The notes beneath the pieces were generated by a model. It was not told where the DNA came from, ran no database searches, and saw only the letters and a program-made list of their open reading frames with translations. From positions 1,549,312 through 1,613,311 of the forward strand of contig NZ_KQ033871.1 of assembly GCF_000967195.1 (NCBI RefSeq): DNA of 64,000 bases, in the 5' to 3' direction. This document shows positions 15,877 to 24,545 of this stretch, piece by piece (within the stretch, counting starts at the first letter, position 1; each line of letters starts with the position of its first letter). The position numbers and the translations under genes are program-made. Origin of the DNA: Lactobacillus kullabergensis (lineage in GTDB: Bacteria > Bacillota > Bacilli > Lactobacillales > Lactobacillaceae).

Positions 15877-17460
15877 TTATGTTTTCGTTAAGTGAATTTC
15901 TCTGTCAAACATTTCTTTCATTTGATCATTAAAGCTGTGTGCAATAAAGATTACTGTAGCAGAACTCGATGTGATTTCCCGCAAAATTTGCATTGTCGCT
16001 TGCTGGTCAATAGCACTGGTTCCTTCATCAATCAAAAAAATTTCACTTTGATGGACTAAAGCTCGTACTAGAACAATCTTTTGTCTTTGACCACCAGAAA
16101 TATTCAATTTGTTTAAATCGATTTTTTGTTCTAAACCATCATCAAACTTGGCAATATCGCCAGCAAGTTGAACTTTTTCAACTAATTGTGGCAGTGCACT
16201 TTTTAATTTATCGGAAAACATAGTCATGTTATCAGCAATAGTTACCGGAAAAAGCACAGGGTCTTGCGGAATATAGCCAATTTTACTCATATCTGGATTA
16301 ATCCTTGAACCATCTTTATCTTTAAATATGATTTGTCCAGAACTTGGCTTGATTTGTCCTAAAATAAGTTTAAACAATGTTGATTTGCCAGCTCCTGAAT
16401 CTCCAGTCAACAGTATTTTTTCACCTTGTTCAATATTAATATCAGGAAACTGCAACCTTTCACCATTGGGAAATTTCAAATTAAGATTGTGAGTGCTAAT
16501 AGCGACTGGTCTTACCTTTTTTGCAGTTTTCACCTTTTTTACTGGTGTCGCTGTTTTAGCAATTTCTTTATTTAGAGTTTCGGACCCCTTCATTTTCCCA
16601 TAAGAGGTTACTATAATCTGAATTCCCTGTCTCAAATATGATTGGCAGTTGCCCACTCCGGTAATGGCACCAAACACAACTAGTTTTTGTTGAAACAAAT
16701 AACCAACTAATGAAAATAAAATCAAAGAGAAAATAGCCGATACTAGGCCATTTATTACGGTTAGTAGTTGCATAGCACCATTCTGTTTAACATTAGCATC
16801 TTCTAAATTTTTAGCAGCTTTACTCGTTACCTTAAATAATTTTGCACCACTAAAATAGCGTTGTATTTCTGCAAGTCCATTAAGCCATTTCTCCAGGCAA
16901 TCTAGATATTTTTGGTTGGTCTTAGAAACTTGAATCATTGAATTTTGCAAGGGCTTCTCCAACAGCTTTGGCAAAATTAAGGAGATTAGTACCATTATTG
17001 ATATGGTAACAAGCAAACTCCAATGTAATGAAACCAATAATATAATGGTAGAAACTATAATGACTACTCCCCCAATTAAGCTAAAAAAAGGAGTAATATA
17101 ATTTTGCTGACTTTGAACTATATCATTCGTTAACCGGTTTTGAACTTGTGCTACTGCATGGTCTCTTTGATCTGCATAAAAATGTTTAGTGGTTTTATCC
17201 CTGATTGCAACATTATATTGCTCTTCCTGCTGAGACAAAATATATTGTGACAGCCCTTGCAGTAGATAATCTGCCATTAAACATACAAAAGCACATACAT
17301 TAACAATTAAAAATATTTTAAAATTGCCTTGTTGAATTGCCGTAGTTTCTATAATACTGAGTACAGTACCAAGAATTGGCAGTGCATATAAACCAATATT
17401 GATTAAAAGTAAAACAATAAAGCGTAAAGGATTTATCTTATAAAATTCTTTAATTGTCAT
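15877..17460 (-). CDS. ABC exporter half-transporter (permease-ATPase fusion), copy 2
   Basis: A 527-residue ABC exporter half-unit. The N-terminus (MTIKEFYKINPLRF) and the segment HWSLLVTISIMVLISLILP almost repeat the downstream gene at 14247-15851, and the ATPase domains are nearly identical (GDSGAGKS, NISGGQRQK, DEGTSAID), so the pair arose by tandem duplication. Its start overlaps the end of the first ABC gene by 11 bases, indicating coupling. Type IV exporters normally work as dimers, so copies 2 and 3 may each pair with copy 1 or with each other. The substrate is not deducible. Confidence 0.88.
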   Translation of the reverse strand: MTIKEFYKINPLRFIVLLLINIGLYALPILGTVLSIIETTAIQQGNFKIFLIVNVCAFVCLMADYLLQGLSQYILSQQEEQYNVAIRDKTTKHFYADQRDHAVAQVQNRLTNDIVQSQQNYITPFFSLIGGVVIIVSTIILLVSLHWSLLVTISIMVLISLILPKLLEKPLQNSMIQVSKTNQKYLDCLEKWLNGLAEIQRYFSGAKLFKVTSKAAKNLEDANVKQNGAMQLLTVINGLVSAIFSLILFSLVGYLFQQKLVVFGAITGVGNCQSYLRQGIQIIVTSYGKMKGSETLNKEIAKTATPVKKVKTAKKVRPVAISTHNLNLKFPNGERLQFPDINIEQGEKILLTGDSGAGKSTLFKLILGQIKPSSGQIIFKDKDGSRINPDMSKIGYIPQDPVLFPVTIADNMTMFSDKLKSALPQLVEKVQLAGDIAKFDDGLEQKIDLNKLNISGGQRQKIVLVRALVHQSEIFLIDEGTSAIDQQATMQILREITSSSATVIFIAHSFNDQMKEMFDREIHLTKT

Positions 17461-19051
17461 TTTGATTACCTGATTTTTTACTTGATTTTAAATTGATTTG
17501 ATAATCAAACTTGCTTTTTAGTTCCGGACTGAAGTTATGTGCAATCATTAAAAGTGTTTTATCGGTATCGAGCAAATTGCCAATAATTTCACTGGTAGAT
17601 TTACTATCAACTGCACTAGTTGCTTCATCAAGTAACAAAAATGGTTCATCATGAATTTCGGCTCTGGCCAAAACTACTTTTTGTCTTTGTCCACCTGATA
17701 AATTGCCTTGATCTAAATCGACCGTTGTATTAATTTGATTTGGAAACTTGGCTAAATCTGGCACCAATTGAACTTTTTTAACAGCTTCTTTTAGTTTGCT
17801 AACCAGTTTACTGTTAAACATCGTAATATTATTTGCAATAGTATCAGGAAAGAGCGTTGCATCTTGTGCTATGTAACCTAGTCGAGCTTGCTGAGGCGAT
17901 ATTTTAGTCCCGTCTTGAGCAGTAAAGAAGACCTCACCAGTTTTGGGCTTAAGTTGTCCGAGCAGGACTTTGAATAGAGTTGACTTACCTGTGCCTGAAT
18001 CTCCTGAAAGTAAGACCTTATCGCCTTTATTAATAGTAAAATCAGGATAAGATATACTTTCTCCATTTTGATATTGCACTTTCAAATTGTGACATTCAAC
18101 ACCATAAACAACCGTTCCAGGCTTTTTTTCAGGTATTGGTTTTGTTAAATCAGCAATTTCCTGACGTAACTTTTTGGTTGATCTCATTTGCGTCATTGCG
18201 TTGATAACTTCCCAGAGACCATTAAAAATGGTCGAAGCAAAGCTACCTGTTATAAACCAATCACCCAAAGTGATTATATGATTAAAAAATAGTAATCCAC
18301 TGAATAAACTTGACCCAATTTGACCAATAGCATTACCTAAGCCGTTAATACTAATCGAGATCCCTTGTACTTTTTTTCTATAAACATTGGCTTCTGCCAG
18401 TTTCCGACTATCTTGACCAAGCGCTCTATCTAGTCGGCCACTTGCACTGTATCTGCGCAATTCACTTAAACCAGAAAACCAATTTTCAATTGTATTTAAA
18501 AGCTGTGCGTTTTTCTTGGCTGCTGCGGCTGTGGAATTAGATAACTTTTTTGTCATAATTTTAGGTAGAGTCAACACAATAATTGCCGCTACAGCAACAA
18601 ATAAAATTAATGACCAGTGAAGAGTTATTAATGTACCAATTGCGAAGATAAGACTTAACAAGTTGGTCCAAATTTGAATCCAAGGCGTAGCATAATCGTC
18701 TGTTAAAATCTTGAGATTATTACCTAGCTCATTTTGTATTTCTGATACCTTATAACCGCCAGAATTGTAATACCGCCGCATTATTTGGGAACGAATATTA
18801 TGTAAGCATTCTTGAACTTGCTTATTAAACAAAAATGTTCCCAATGGTAAGGACAAAACAGTAAAGATTGAGACAATAAAATCAATGACTAACCAAAATA
18901 CAAATCTGTCCCAGTTGCCTCTTGTTAAATCATTGATTGCATATTTAAAAAGGTATGTTGCCAATGTTCCACAAATGGCATAACATAAGAAAATAATTAG
19001 AATGAAAATTCCTCGAAAAATATTGGTTTTAAAAAGATCTTTAAGTGACAT
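17450..19051 (-). CDS. ABC exporter half-transporter (permease-ATPase fusion), copy 1
   Basis: First gene of the ABC operon, 533 residues. The N-terminal membrane domain differs clearly from copies 2 and 3 (MSLKDLFKTNIFRGIFILII), while the ATPase domain has GDSGTGKS (Walker A), NLSGGQRQK (a canonical signature), LDEATSAVD (Walker B, D-loop) and AHNF (switch His). The canonical DEATSAVD here against DEGTSAID in the other two copies fits a heterodimer in which the two kinds of subunit are not equivalent. A sigma-A promoter lies at 19086-19114. The substrate is unknown. Confidence 0.88.
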   Translation of the reverse strand: MSLKDLFKTNIFRGIFILIIFLCYAICGTLATYLFKYAINDLTRGNWDRFVFWLVIDFIVSIFTVLSLPLGTFLFNKQVQECLHNIRSQIMRRYYNSGGYKVSEIQNELGNNLKILTDDYATPWIQIWTNLLSLIFAIGTLITLHWSLILFVAVAAIIVLTLPKIMTKKLSNSTAAAAKKNAQLLNTIENWFSGLSELRRYSASGRLDRALGQDSRKLAEANVYRKKVQGISISINGLGNAIGQIGSSLFSGLLFFNHIITLGDWFITGSFASTIFNGLWEVINAMTQMRSTKKLRQEIADLTKPIPEKKPGTVVYGVECHNLKVQYQNGESISYPDFTINKGDKVLLSGDSGTGKSTLFKVLLGQLKPKTGEVFFTAQDGTKISPQQARLGYIAQDATLFPDTIANNITMFNSKLVSKLKEAVKKVQLVPDLAKFPNQINTTVDLDQGNLSGGQRQKVVLARAEIHDEPFLLLDEATSAVDSKSTSEIIGNLLDTDKTLLMIAHNFSPELKSKFDYQINLKSSKKSGNQNDN

Positions 19052-19085
19052 TGCTCTTTTATCCTTTCATCTTTGGTATGTTTTT

Positions 19086-19114
19086 ATTAAACTTTAATTT
19101 TATTTTTAATGCAA
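19086..19114 (-). promoter_or_regulatory. Promoter of the ABC exporter operon
   Basis: Minus strand TTGCAT (19109-19114) and TTTAAT (19086-19091) with a 17-base spacer, about 35 bases upstream of the ATG at 19051. GAAAGGAT precedes the start codon as ribosome binding site. Confidence 0.55.
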
Positions 19115-19164
19115 TAGGATTTCACTAAGGGGTCAATAAAGCTGACTAAGTGGTAATTCTGTCA

Positions 19165-19197
19165 AACTAAAAGATCTGCTTAAGTTAAGCAGATCTT
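19165..19197 (-). terminator. Terminator of prs
   Basis: AAGATCTGCTTAA (19171-19183) and TTAAGCAGATCTT (19185-19197) form a 13-base-pair dyad 20 bases after prs. The following minus-strand sequence (TTAGTTTG) is only moderately T-rich. Confidence 0.7.
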
Positions 19198-19215
19198 GGT
19201 AAATTTTATAATTTA

Positions 19216-20187
19216 TTAATGTTTATCTTTTTCATATCTGGTGTTAAACAATGGACTAAGTGGTTCATGCTTCTGAATGCATTTAATTGCATCCCCAATA
19301 AGCGGACCAACAGATACCAGAAGAGTTTTTTCCAATTTCTTTTCTACTGGTTGATTAATAGAATCAGTTAGAACCAGATTTTTAATCGGAGAATCATTCA
19401 ATCTTTGAATAGCAGGTCCTGATAAAACTGCGTGCGTAGCACTGGCATAAACTTCAGTTGCCCCAGCATCTATTAAAGCTTGGGCAGCTAGAGTAATCGT
19501 ACCCGCAGTATCAATCATATCATCAATAATGATAGCGCGTTTACCTTTAACGTTGCCAATAATATTCATTACTTCTGAAACATTGGCTCGTGGACGGCGT
19601 TTATCGACAATTGCAATTGGTGTCTTTAAAAACTCTGCTAACTTGCGGGCACGCGTTACGCCACCATGATCAGGTGAAACGACAACAGCATCTTTTTGCA
19701 AATTGTTTCTCAAAAAGTAATCAGCAAGTAGTGGTGCACCCATTAAGTTGTCAACAGGGATATCAAAGAATCCTTGAATTTGTGGTGCATGTAAATCAAG
19801 TGACAAGACCCTGGTAGCTCCAGCTTCTTGCAACATGTCAGCAACTAACTTAGCAGTGATTGGTTCACGTGGTCTAGTCTTACGATCTTGGCGAGCATAA
19901 CCATAATAAGGAATCACGATATTAATTGTTTGTGCACTTGCCCGACGCACAGCATCAATCATGATTAATAATTCCATTAGGTTATCATTAACCGGTACAC
20001 TGGTTGACTGAATCAAATAGACATCTTTACCCCGGACAGATTCGTCAATGTTAATTTGAATTTCACCATCGCTAAAGCGTTGAACACTGGACTTACTCAG
20101 GAGTACCCCCACCCGCTGTGCAATTTTTTCCGCCAGCGGAACATTGGAATTGAGGGCAAACAACATCATATTGTCTTTATAAGACAT
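19216..20187 (-). CDS. prs: Ribose-phosphate pyrophosphokinase (PRPP synthase)
   Basis: Makes PRPP from ribose-5-phosphate and ATP for purine, pyrimidine, NAD, histidine and tryptophan synthesis. The 323-residue length is normal for class I Prs. Conserved parts are [16 protein letters not shown], the ATP-loop region [16 protein letters not shown], the flag region [28 protein letters not shown] and the PRPP-binding loop [12 protein letters not shown]. An AGGAAATT ribosome binding site precedes the ATG. In lactobacilli prs usually follows glmU directly; here glmU ends 30 kb away on the same strand, so the locus has been split. The divergent upstream region also carries a guanine-type riboswitch. 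Confidence 0.97.
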   Translation of the reverse strand: MSYKDNMMLFALNSNVPLAEKIAQRVGVLLSKSSVQRFSDGEIQINIDESVRGKDVYLIQSTSVPVNDNLMELLIMIDAVRRASAQTINIVIPYYGYARQDRKTRPREPITAKLVADMLQEAGATRVLSLDLHAPQIQGFFDIPVDNLMGAPLLADYFLRNNLQKDAVVVSPDHGGVTRARKLAEFLKTPIAIVDKRRPRANVSEVMNIIGNVKGKRAIIIDDMIDTAGTITLAAQALIDAGATEVYASATHAVLSGPAIQRLNDSPIKNLVLTDSINQPVEKKLEKTLLVSVGPLIGDAIKCIQKHEPLSPLFNTRYEKDKH

Positions 20188-20521
20188 AATTTCCTCCGTA
20201 TTAAAATTGTTAACAACTTATTATTTTACCAAAAGTTGTCTGAAAAAGTTACTTCCTATATTATTATTCAACTTTAACGAACGACATTCAAGCCCTGAAT
20301 CTTAGTTTATGTAGTAAATTACTGAAGTTTTAAACTAAACTCCAGTTAATACCAAAATAGCAGTTGATACTATTTGAAAAAATGACTGTCAAGTTTAAGT
20401 ACTTCACATATTCAGTTTTTACTCTTGCAAAAAATATTTTCACCAGTTATTTTAGCTATATGAATATTGTTTTATTGCACATTTAGCCATTTTAGGATAC
20501 TTTTGCTTGATCAAAAAGTCA
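20188..20521. other. AT-rich intergenic region between prs and the riboswitch promoter
   Basis: No coding sequence was found. It holds the short leader of prs and, at its right edge, the start of the promoter of the divergent purine-type riboswitch. No repeat, attachment site or RNA gene is evident, although this is one edge of a 30-kb block of accessory genes. Confidence 0.5.
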
Positions 20522-20550
20522 TTGAAGAAATACTTTTACTTTGCTAAAAT
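20522..20550 (+). promoter_or_regulatory. Promoter of the purine riboswitch transcript
   Basis: TTGAAG (20522-20527) and TAAAAT (20545-20550) are 17 bases apart, and TGC immediately before the -10 gives an extended -10 element. Transcription would start near 20557, about ten bases before the aptamer. Confidence 0.7.
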
Positions 20551-20566
20551 TCAAAACATAAACAAA

Positions 20567-20697
20567 TATCTATATAATGTCGAAATGAGGTCGGCAGTTT
20601 CTACACGTTAACCGTAAATTACGTACTATGGATAAAAGGTGAAGAGAACTTTTACGTTCTTCTGGTCTTTTTCTATGCACTAGAAAAAGATTTTTTT
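20567..20697 (+). promoter_or_regulatory. Guanine-class purine riboswitch with transcription terminator
   Basis: P1 is TATCTATA (20567-20574) with TATGGATA (20627-20634). P2 is GTCGA/TCGGC around the loop AATGAGG. J2/3 is AGTTTCTAC (20596-20604). P3 closes around L3 CCGTAAA (20612-20618), whose CC can pair with GG of L2. The ligand-specifying base before TATGG is C (20626), as in guanine rather than adenine aptamers. A terminator follows: TCTTTTTCTA (20666-20675), loop TGCAC, TAGAAAAAGA, seven T. The 3' strand of P1 can instead pair with the terminator's left arm, so ligand binding should stop transcription. The next gene, 28 bases on, encodes a 6-phospho-beta-glucosidase, not a purine gene. 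Confidence 0.9.
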
Positions 20698-20725
20698 GTA
20701 TTTTACTTTTGAAAGGGAGGCAAAT

Positions 20726-22114
20726 ATGAATAGTAATTTCCTTTGGGGCGGCGCTACAGCATCCTATCAGTGTGAGGGTGCCTGGAATGTTGATGATAAG
20801 GCTGAATCCATATGGGACCATTATTTACATGAAAATAATTTAGAAAACGGTGATGTAGCTAGCGATCATTATCATCATTTTGAAGAGGATATCAAAATGA
20901 TGAAAGACGGTGGTCAAAATGCATACCGTTTTTCTTTGTCTTGGCCGCGCATTATCAAAAATCGTGCCGGTGACATTAATCCGAAAGGAATTGAGTTTTA
21001 CAATAAACTAATTAATTGTTGCCTTAAAAATGGCATAACGCCTTTTGTGACACTTTATCACTGGGATCTGCCACAGTACTGGCAAGAGGTTGGTGGCTGG
21101 CTCAATCTTGATACCAGCCGTGCTTTTGCCCACTACGCTGAAGTCTGTTTTGAAGCTTTTGGTGACAAAGTTAAACTCTGGACAACTTTTAACGAACCCA
21201 AATGGTTTACTGTCAATGGCTATTTGATTGGCAACTATCCGCCGGCTGAACATGATTTGCAACACACGATCACTTGTGGTTTTAACGTGATGTATGCCAG
21301 TGCATTAGCTATTCAAAAATTTCGTCAGGGAAAATTTCAGGGACAAATAGGTATTGTTCATAGTTATTCACCAATTGATGGCATAGATGATACGATTGAA
21401 ACTAAAATCGCTATGCGGAATGCTGATAATTATGCTAACAACTGGGTTTTAGATACCGCTGCACTAGGTAGTTTTCCCATTGATTTGATAGCTAAACTTA
21501 GTGAGACTAATGATATTTCTTTCATGAAGTCTGACCTTCTAAAAACAATAGCGGAAAATACAGTTGATTTTTTAGGTTTAAATTATTACGCCCGTACATT
21601 AGTAAAACCATATACGACCGGCGAAACGAAAATGGTATTTAATAATTCCGGTAAAAAAGGCTCGACTCAAATGAGAATCAAAAATTGGTTTGAACAGGTA
21701 ATGGATCCAAATAGTGAATACACTGAATGGGACACTGAAATATATCCGAAAGGGTTAGAGGATGGCTTGATTCGTGCATACCAAAAATATCATTTACCTA
21801 TCTTTGTGACAGAAAATGGTGTTGGTTTTCACGAAAACATTGATGTAAGTGAAGTCAAGGATGACTACCGCATTTCTTTTATGAATGATCATATAAATGC
21901 TTTGATGAATGCACAAGACAAAGGAGCTGATGTCAGAGGTTACTTTACCTGGTCCCCATTTGATCTGTATTCATGGATGAACGGGGTCGAAAAACGTTAT
22001 GGCTTAGTGGCTGTCGATTTTTCAACATTAAAGCGTAAGCCAAAAGCTTCCTACTTTTGGTACAAAAAAATTATTAATTCAAATGGTAAATTGATTGAAC
22101 GTAGGGAATACTAA
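20726..22114 (+). CDS. GH1 6-phospho-beta-glucosidase
   Basis: Hydrolyses phosphorylated beta-glucosides delivered by a PTS, in the cytoplasm. The 462-residue length fits GH1. The acid/base Glu is in TFNEPKWF, the nucleophile Glu in FVTENGVGF, and the phosphate-binding loop S-x6-E-K-R-Y-G (LYSWMNGVEKRYGL) is present, so phosphorylated substrates are likely. The ATG at 20726 has AAAGGGAGG just upstream; an earlier in-frame codon at 20696 lies inside the terminator T-run and is rejected. It forms an operon with the EIIC 15 bases downstream. Upstream is a guanine-type riboswitch, an unexpected regulator for a beta-glucosidase. Confidence 0.92.
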   Translation: MNSNFLWGGATASYQCEGAWNVDDKAESIWDHYLHENNLENGDVASDHYHHFEEDIKMMKDGGQNAYRFSLSWPRIIKNRAGDINPKGIEFYNKLINCCLKNGITPFVTLYHWDLPQYWQEVGGWLNLDTSRAFAHYAEVCFEAFGDKVKLWTTFNEPKWFTVNGYLIGNYPPAEHDLQHTITCGFNVMYASALAIQKFRQGKFQGQIGIVHSYSPIDGIDDTIETKIAMRNADNYANNWVLDTAALGSFPIDLIAKLSETNDISFMKSDLLKTIAENTVDFLGLNYYARTLVKPYTTGETKMVFNNSGKKGSTQMRIKNWFEQVMDPNSEYTEWDTEIYPKGLEDGLIRAYQKYHLPIFVTENGVGFHENIDVSEVKDDYRISFMNDHINALMNAQDKGADVRGYFTWSPFDLYSWMNGVEKRYGLVAVDFSTLKRKPKASYFWYKKIINSNGKLIERREY

Positions 22115-22129
22115 AGTAGGAGATTAAAC

Positions 22130-23416
22130 ATGGAAACTACAAAAATTACTTCTTGGATGGATAAACACATTACACCATTTGCTAATAAAATGGCCAATCA
22201 ACGTCATCTTGCAGCAATTAGAGATACTTTTATGACACTTCTGCCAATCACATTGTTTGGTTCAATTTTTGTCATAATCGGTGCTGCGCCACCTGTTACC
22301 AAACATAGTAATGGCTTATTAATAGCTTGGGCTCACTTTGCTCAAAAGAATGCTTTAACGCTTTCTTGGCTAAGTTCCGTTTCAATGAGCGCAATGTCTG
22401 TTTTTATTTGCGTTGGTATTACCTACTTTTTATGCCAGCATTACAAAGAAAATCCTTTATCACCTATCATGTTTTCTTTAGCAGGATTTTTTATGTTAGT
22501 TTTTGATCCTAAAAAACTCGGCTTCACTGGAAATTTTGCAGACATTAGTTATTGGGATGGCCGGGGAATTATCATTGCCATTTTGATTGCTATTCTAACA
22601 ACGGAAGCGTACCACGCAATGCGTAAGCACGATTTTGGTCGTATTAAGATGCCTAAAGGAGTGCCATCAGCTTTATCAGAAAGTTTTGCTTCATTTGTTC
22701 CAGCACTAGTTATTTTAGCAGTAGACGCAATTATTTTTATAATCTGTCAAGCAAATCATACTACAGCAGTTAAAGCCATTTACAGTTTCTTATCACCAAG
22801 CTTTAAGGTTGCAGACAGTTTGCCAGCAACAATCTTTTTAACTATTTTAGTACAGCTCTTTTGGTTCTTTGGTATTCACGATGCTGCTCTCGCTGGTATT
22901 CTGGGACCAATTCGTGATGGTAATCTCTCTATCAATGCTAGTGCTAAGTTAGCAGGTAAAGCACTGCCAAGAATTTTCACTACTCCTTTTTGGGTTTACT
23001 TTGTTATTATCGGTGGCTGCGGTTCTGTCTTAGCTTTAGCGATTATAATGTCATTTTCGAAATCCAAACAACTAAAAACAGTAGGTAGAGTGGGGTTAAT
23101 TCCAGCACTATTTGGAATTTCTGAGCCGATGATATTTGGTACCCCGTTAATGCTAAACCCAATCTTTTTCATTCCCTTTATTTTTACTTCCACGGTTAAC
23201 GCTATTCTCAGTTACCTTTCAATGTCATTTGGACTAGTGAAAAAGACATTTGCACTATTTTCATGGCAAATGCCAGCCCCAATTGGAGCATTTTTATCAA
23301 CTATGGATTGGCGGGCTCCGATATTAGTAATATTATTAATCCTAATTGATGGCCTAATGTATTATCCATTTATGAAGATTTATGAAAGAAGTTTATTAAA
23401 AGAAGAAAACAGTTAG
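22130..23416 (+). CDS. PTS lactose/cellobiose-class EIIC (CelB-type), orphan
   Basis: Membrane EIIC of the lactose/cellobiose PTS family, 428 residues with about ten hydrophobic segments. Family hallmarks are the N-terminal ANQRHLAAIRDTFMTLLPIT, RIKMPKGVPSALSESF, VQLFWFFGIHDA and the C-terminal GISEPMIFGTPLMLNPIFF, which contributes to the sugar site. No EIIA or EIIB gene is nearby, so it must borrow phosphotransfer subunits encoded elsewhere. It shares an operon with the GH1 enzyme and ends in a terminator at 23471. Its substrate is presumably a beta-glucoside. Confidence 0.93.
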   Translation: METTKITSWMDKHITPFANKMANQRHLAAIRDTFMTLLPITLFGSIFVIIGAAPPVTKHSNGLLIAWAHFAQKNALTLSWLSSVSMSAMSVFICVGITYFLCQHYKENPLSPIMFSLAGFFMLVFDPKKLGFTGNFADISYWDGRGIIIAILIAILTTEAYHAMRKHDFGRIKMPKGVPSALSESFASFVPALVILAVDAIIFIICQANHTTAVKAIYSFLSPSFKVADSLPATIFLTILVQLFWFFGIHDAALAGILGPIRDGNLSINASAKLAGKALPRIFTTPFWVYFVIIGGCGSVLALAIIMSFSKSKQLKTVGRVGLIPALFGISEPMIFGTPLMLNPIFFIPFIFTSTVNAILSYLSMSFGLVKKTFALFSWQMPAPIGAFLSTMDWRAPILVILLILIDGLMYYPFMKIYERSLLKEENS

Positions 23417-23470
23417 TAACAGAGCTTTAATTAAATTTCTTATTCGATTAAAAAAATTAAATTCTATTGA

Positions 23471-23510
23471 GAACTAATTTCCAATATTCAAGCGAAATTA
23501 GTTCTTTTTA
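23471..23510 (+). terminator. Terminator of the GH1-EIIC operon
   Basis: GAACTAATTTC (23471-23481) and GAAATTAGTTC (23494-23504) form an 11-base-pair stem followed by TTTTTA. Confidence 0.85.
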
Positions 23511-23572
23511 TTTGAAACTTTTCTCTCCTTATAGTTAATAATAGAAATTTTCTTTTCTATATTATTTGGAAT

Positions 23573-23620
23573 TAAAAAAGTGTTCCTTATAATTATAGCT
23601 TTTGCTATTAAGGAACACTT
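23573..23620 (-). terminator. Terminator of murQ
   Basis: AAGTGTTCCTTA (23578-23589) pairs with TAAGGAACACTT (23609-23620), and an inner ATAGC/GCTA stem extends it. A T run follows on the minus strand, 12 bases after murQ. Confidence 0.85.
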
Positions 23621-23631
23621 AACTAAAACTT

Positions 23632-24531
23632 TTAATTCAAACTATTTAAAACATCACTTACAATGCCATGATGTTTAGCCAACAATTGTTTGGCTACTAT
23701 TTTATTTTTACCAGTTTTAGCCATTATTATTGCAAGAGCAACATCATTATCAGCTTTTCTTAAGAAACTCAGAGCCTTAGCAGGAGATATTGCTGCCGTT
23801 TCACTAATAATACGGCAAGCACGGTCGACTAACTTATCATTAGTCGGTTGCACATCAACCATCACATTTTGATAAACTTTGCCTTGTCTGATCATTACAC
23901 CAGTTGAGATCATATTTAAAATCATTTTTTGAGCAGTACCGGCTTTCATACGAGTTGAGCCAGTTATCACTTCAGGGCCAACCACAGCATTAATTGCAAT
24001 TTCAGCGATTTGACCTATCACTGAATTTGGCACACAAGCTACGGCTATAGTTAGAGCTTGAACTTTAGCGGCATATTTTAACCCACCAATAACATAAGGA
24101 GTTCGGCCACTGGCAGCTAAACCAATAACAATGTCATTTGCCATTAATTTAAGATTTTTCAGGTCGGTTTCTCCCATTGTGATGGAATCTTCTGCACCCT
24201 CTACAGCAGCAAACATAGCTTTTTTGCCACCTGCAATCAAGCCAATTGCTCTTTCTGGCTTAATACCGTAAGTCGGAACTAGTTCAGCTGCATCAAGCAC
24301 ACCTAATCGTCCACTAGTTCCAGCACCAATATAGATTAAGCGTCCTCCAGCAGAGTATCTTGTGGAAGCCTGATCAATTGCTTTAGCAATTTGATCGCTC
24401 TCTCCTGCTACAGCAAGAGCTACTTTTTGATCTTCAGCATTAATTGTTTTGACCATATCCGATGTAGACATCGTATCAATGTGCGTTGTTACTGGATTTC
24501 GCGCTTCGGTTTCTAAGTTTTTAATTTCCAT
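23632..24531 (-). CDS. murQ: N-acetylmuramic acid 6-phosphate etherase
   Basis: Cleaves the lactyl ether of MurNAc-6-P to give GlcNAc-6-P and D-lactate in cell-wall recycling. The 299-residue protein has the MurQ N-terminus (LETEARNPVTTHIDTMST), the SIS motif YIGAGTSGRLGVLDAAELVP, AAVEGAEDS and GPEVITGSTRMKAGTAQK, all diagnostic. It lies 14 bases downstream of the PTS gene murP, giving a compact uptake and conversion pair. GlcNAc-6-P would then enter the nagA/nagB route, which is not in this window. Confidence 0.96.
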   Translation of the reverse strand: MEIKNLETEARNPVTTHIDTMSTSDMVKTINAEDQKVALAVAGESDQIAKAIDQASTRYSAGGRLIYIGAGTSGRLGVLDAAELVPTYGIKPERAIGLIAGGKKAMFAAVEGAEDSITMGETDLKNLKLMANDIVIGLAASGRTPYVIGGLKYAAKVQALTIAVACVPNSVIGQIAEIAINAVVGPEVITGSTRMKAGTAQKMILNMISTGVMIRQGKVYQNVMVDVQPTNDKLVDRACRIISETAAISPAKALSFLRKADNDVALAIIMAKTGKNKIVAKQLLAKHHGIVSDVLNSLN

Positions 24532-24545
24532 ATTTTATCCGTAAA

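Noticed and set aside
20696-20725. An earlier start for the GH1 gene at 20696
   Set aside because: It falls in the T run of the riboswitch terminator, before the strong AAAGGGAGG site, and adds residues not typical of GH1.
23417-23631. CRISPR-like or mobile repeat between EIIC and murQ
   Set aside because: The repeats are two independent terminator hairpins for converging genes.
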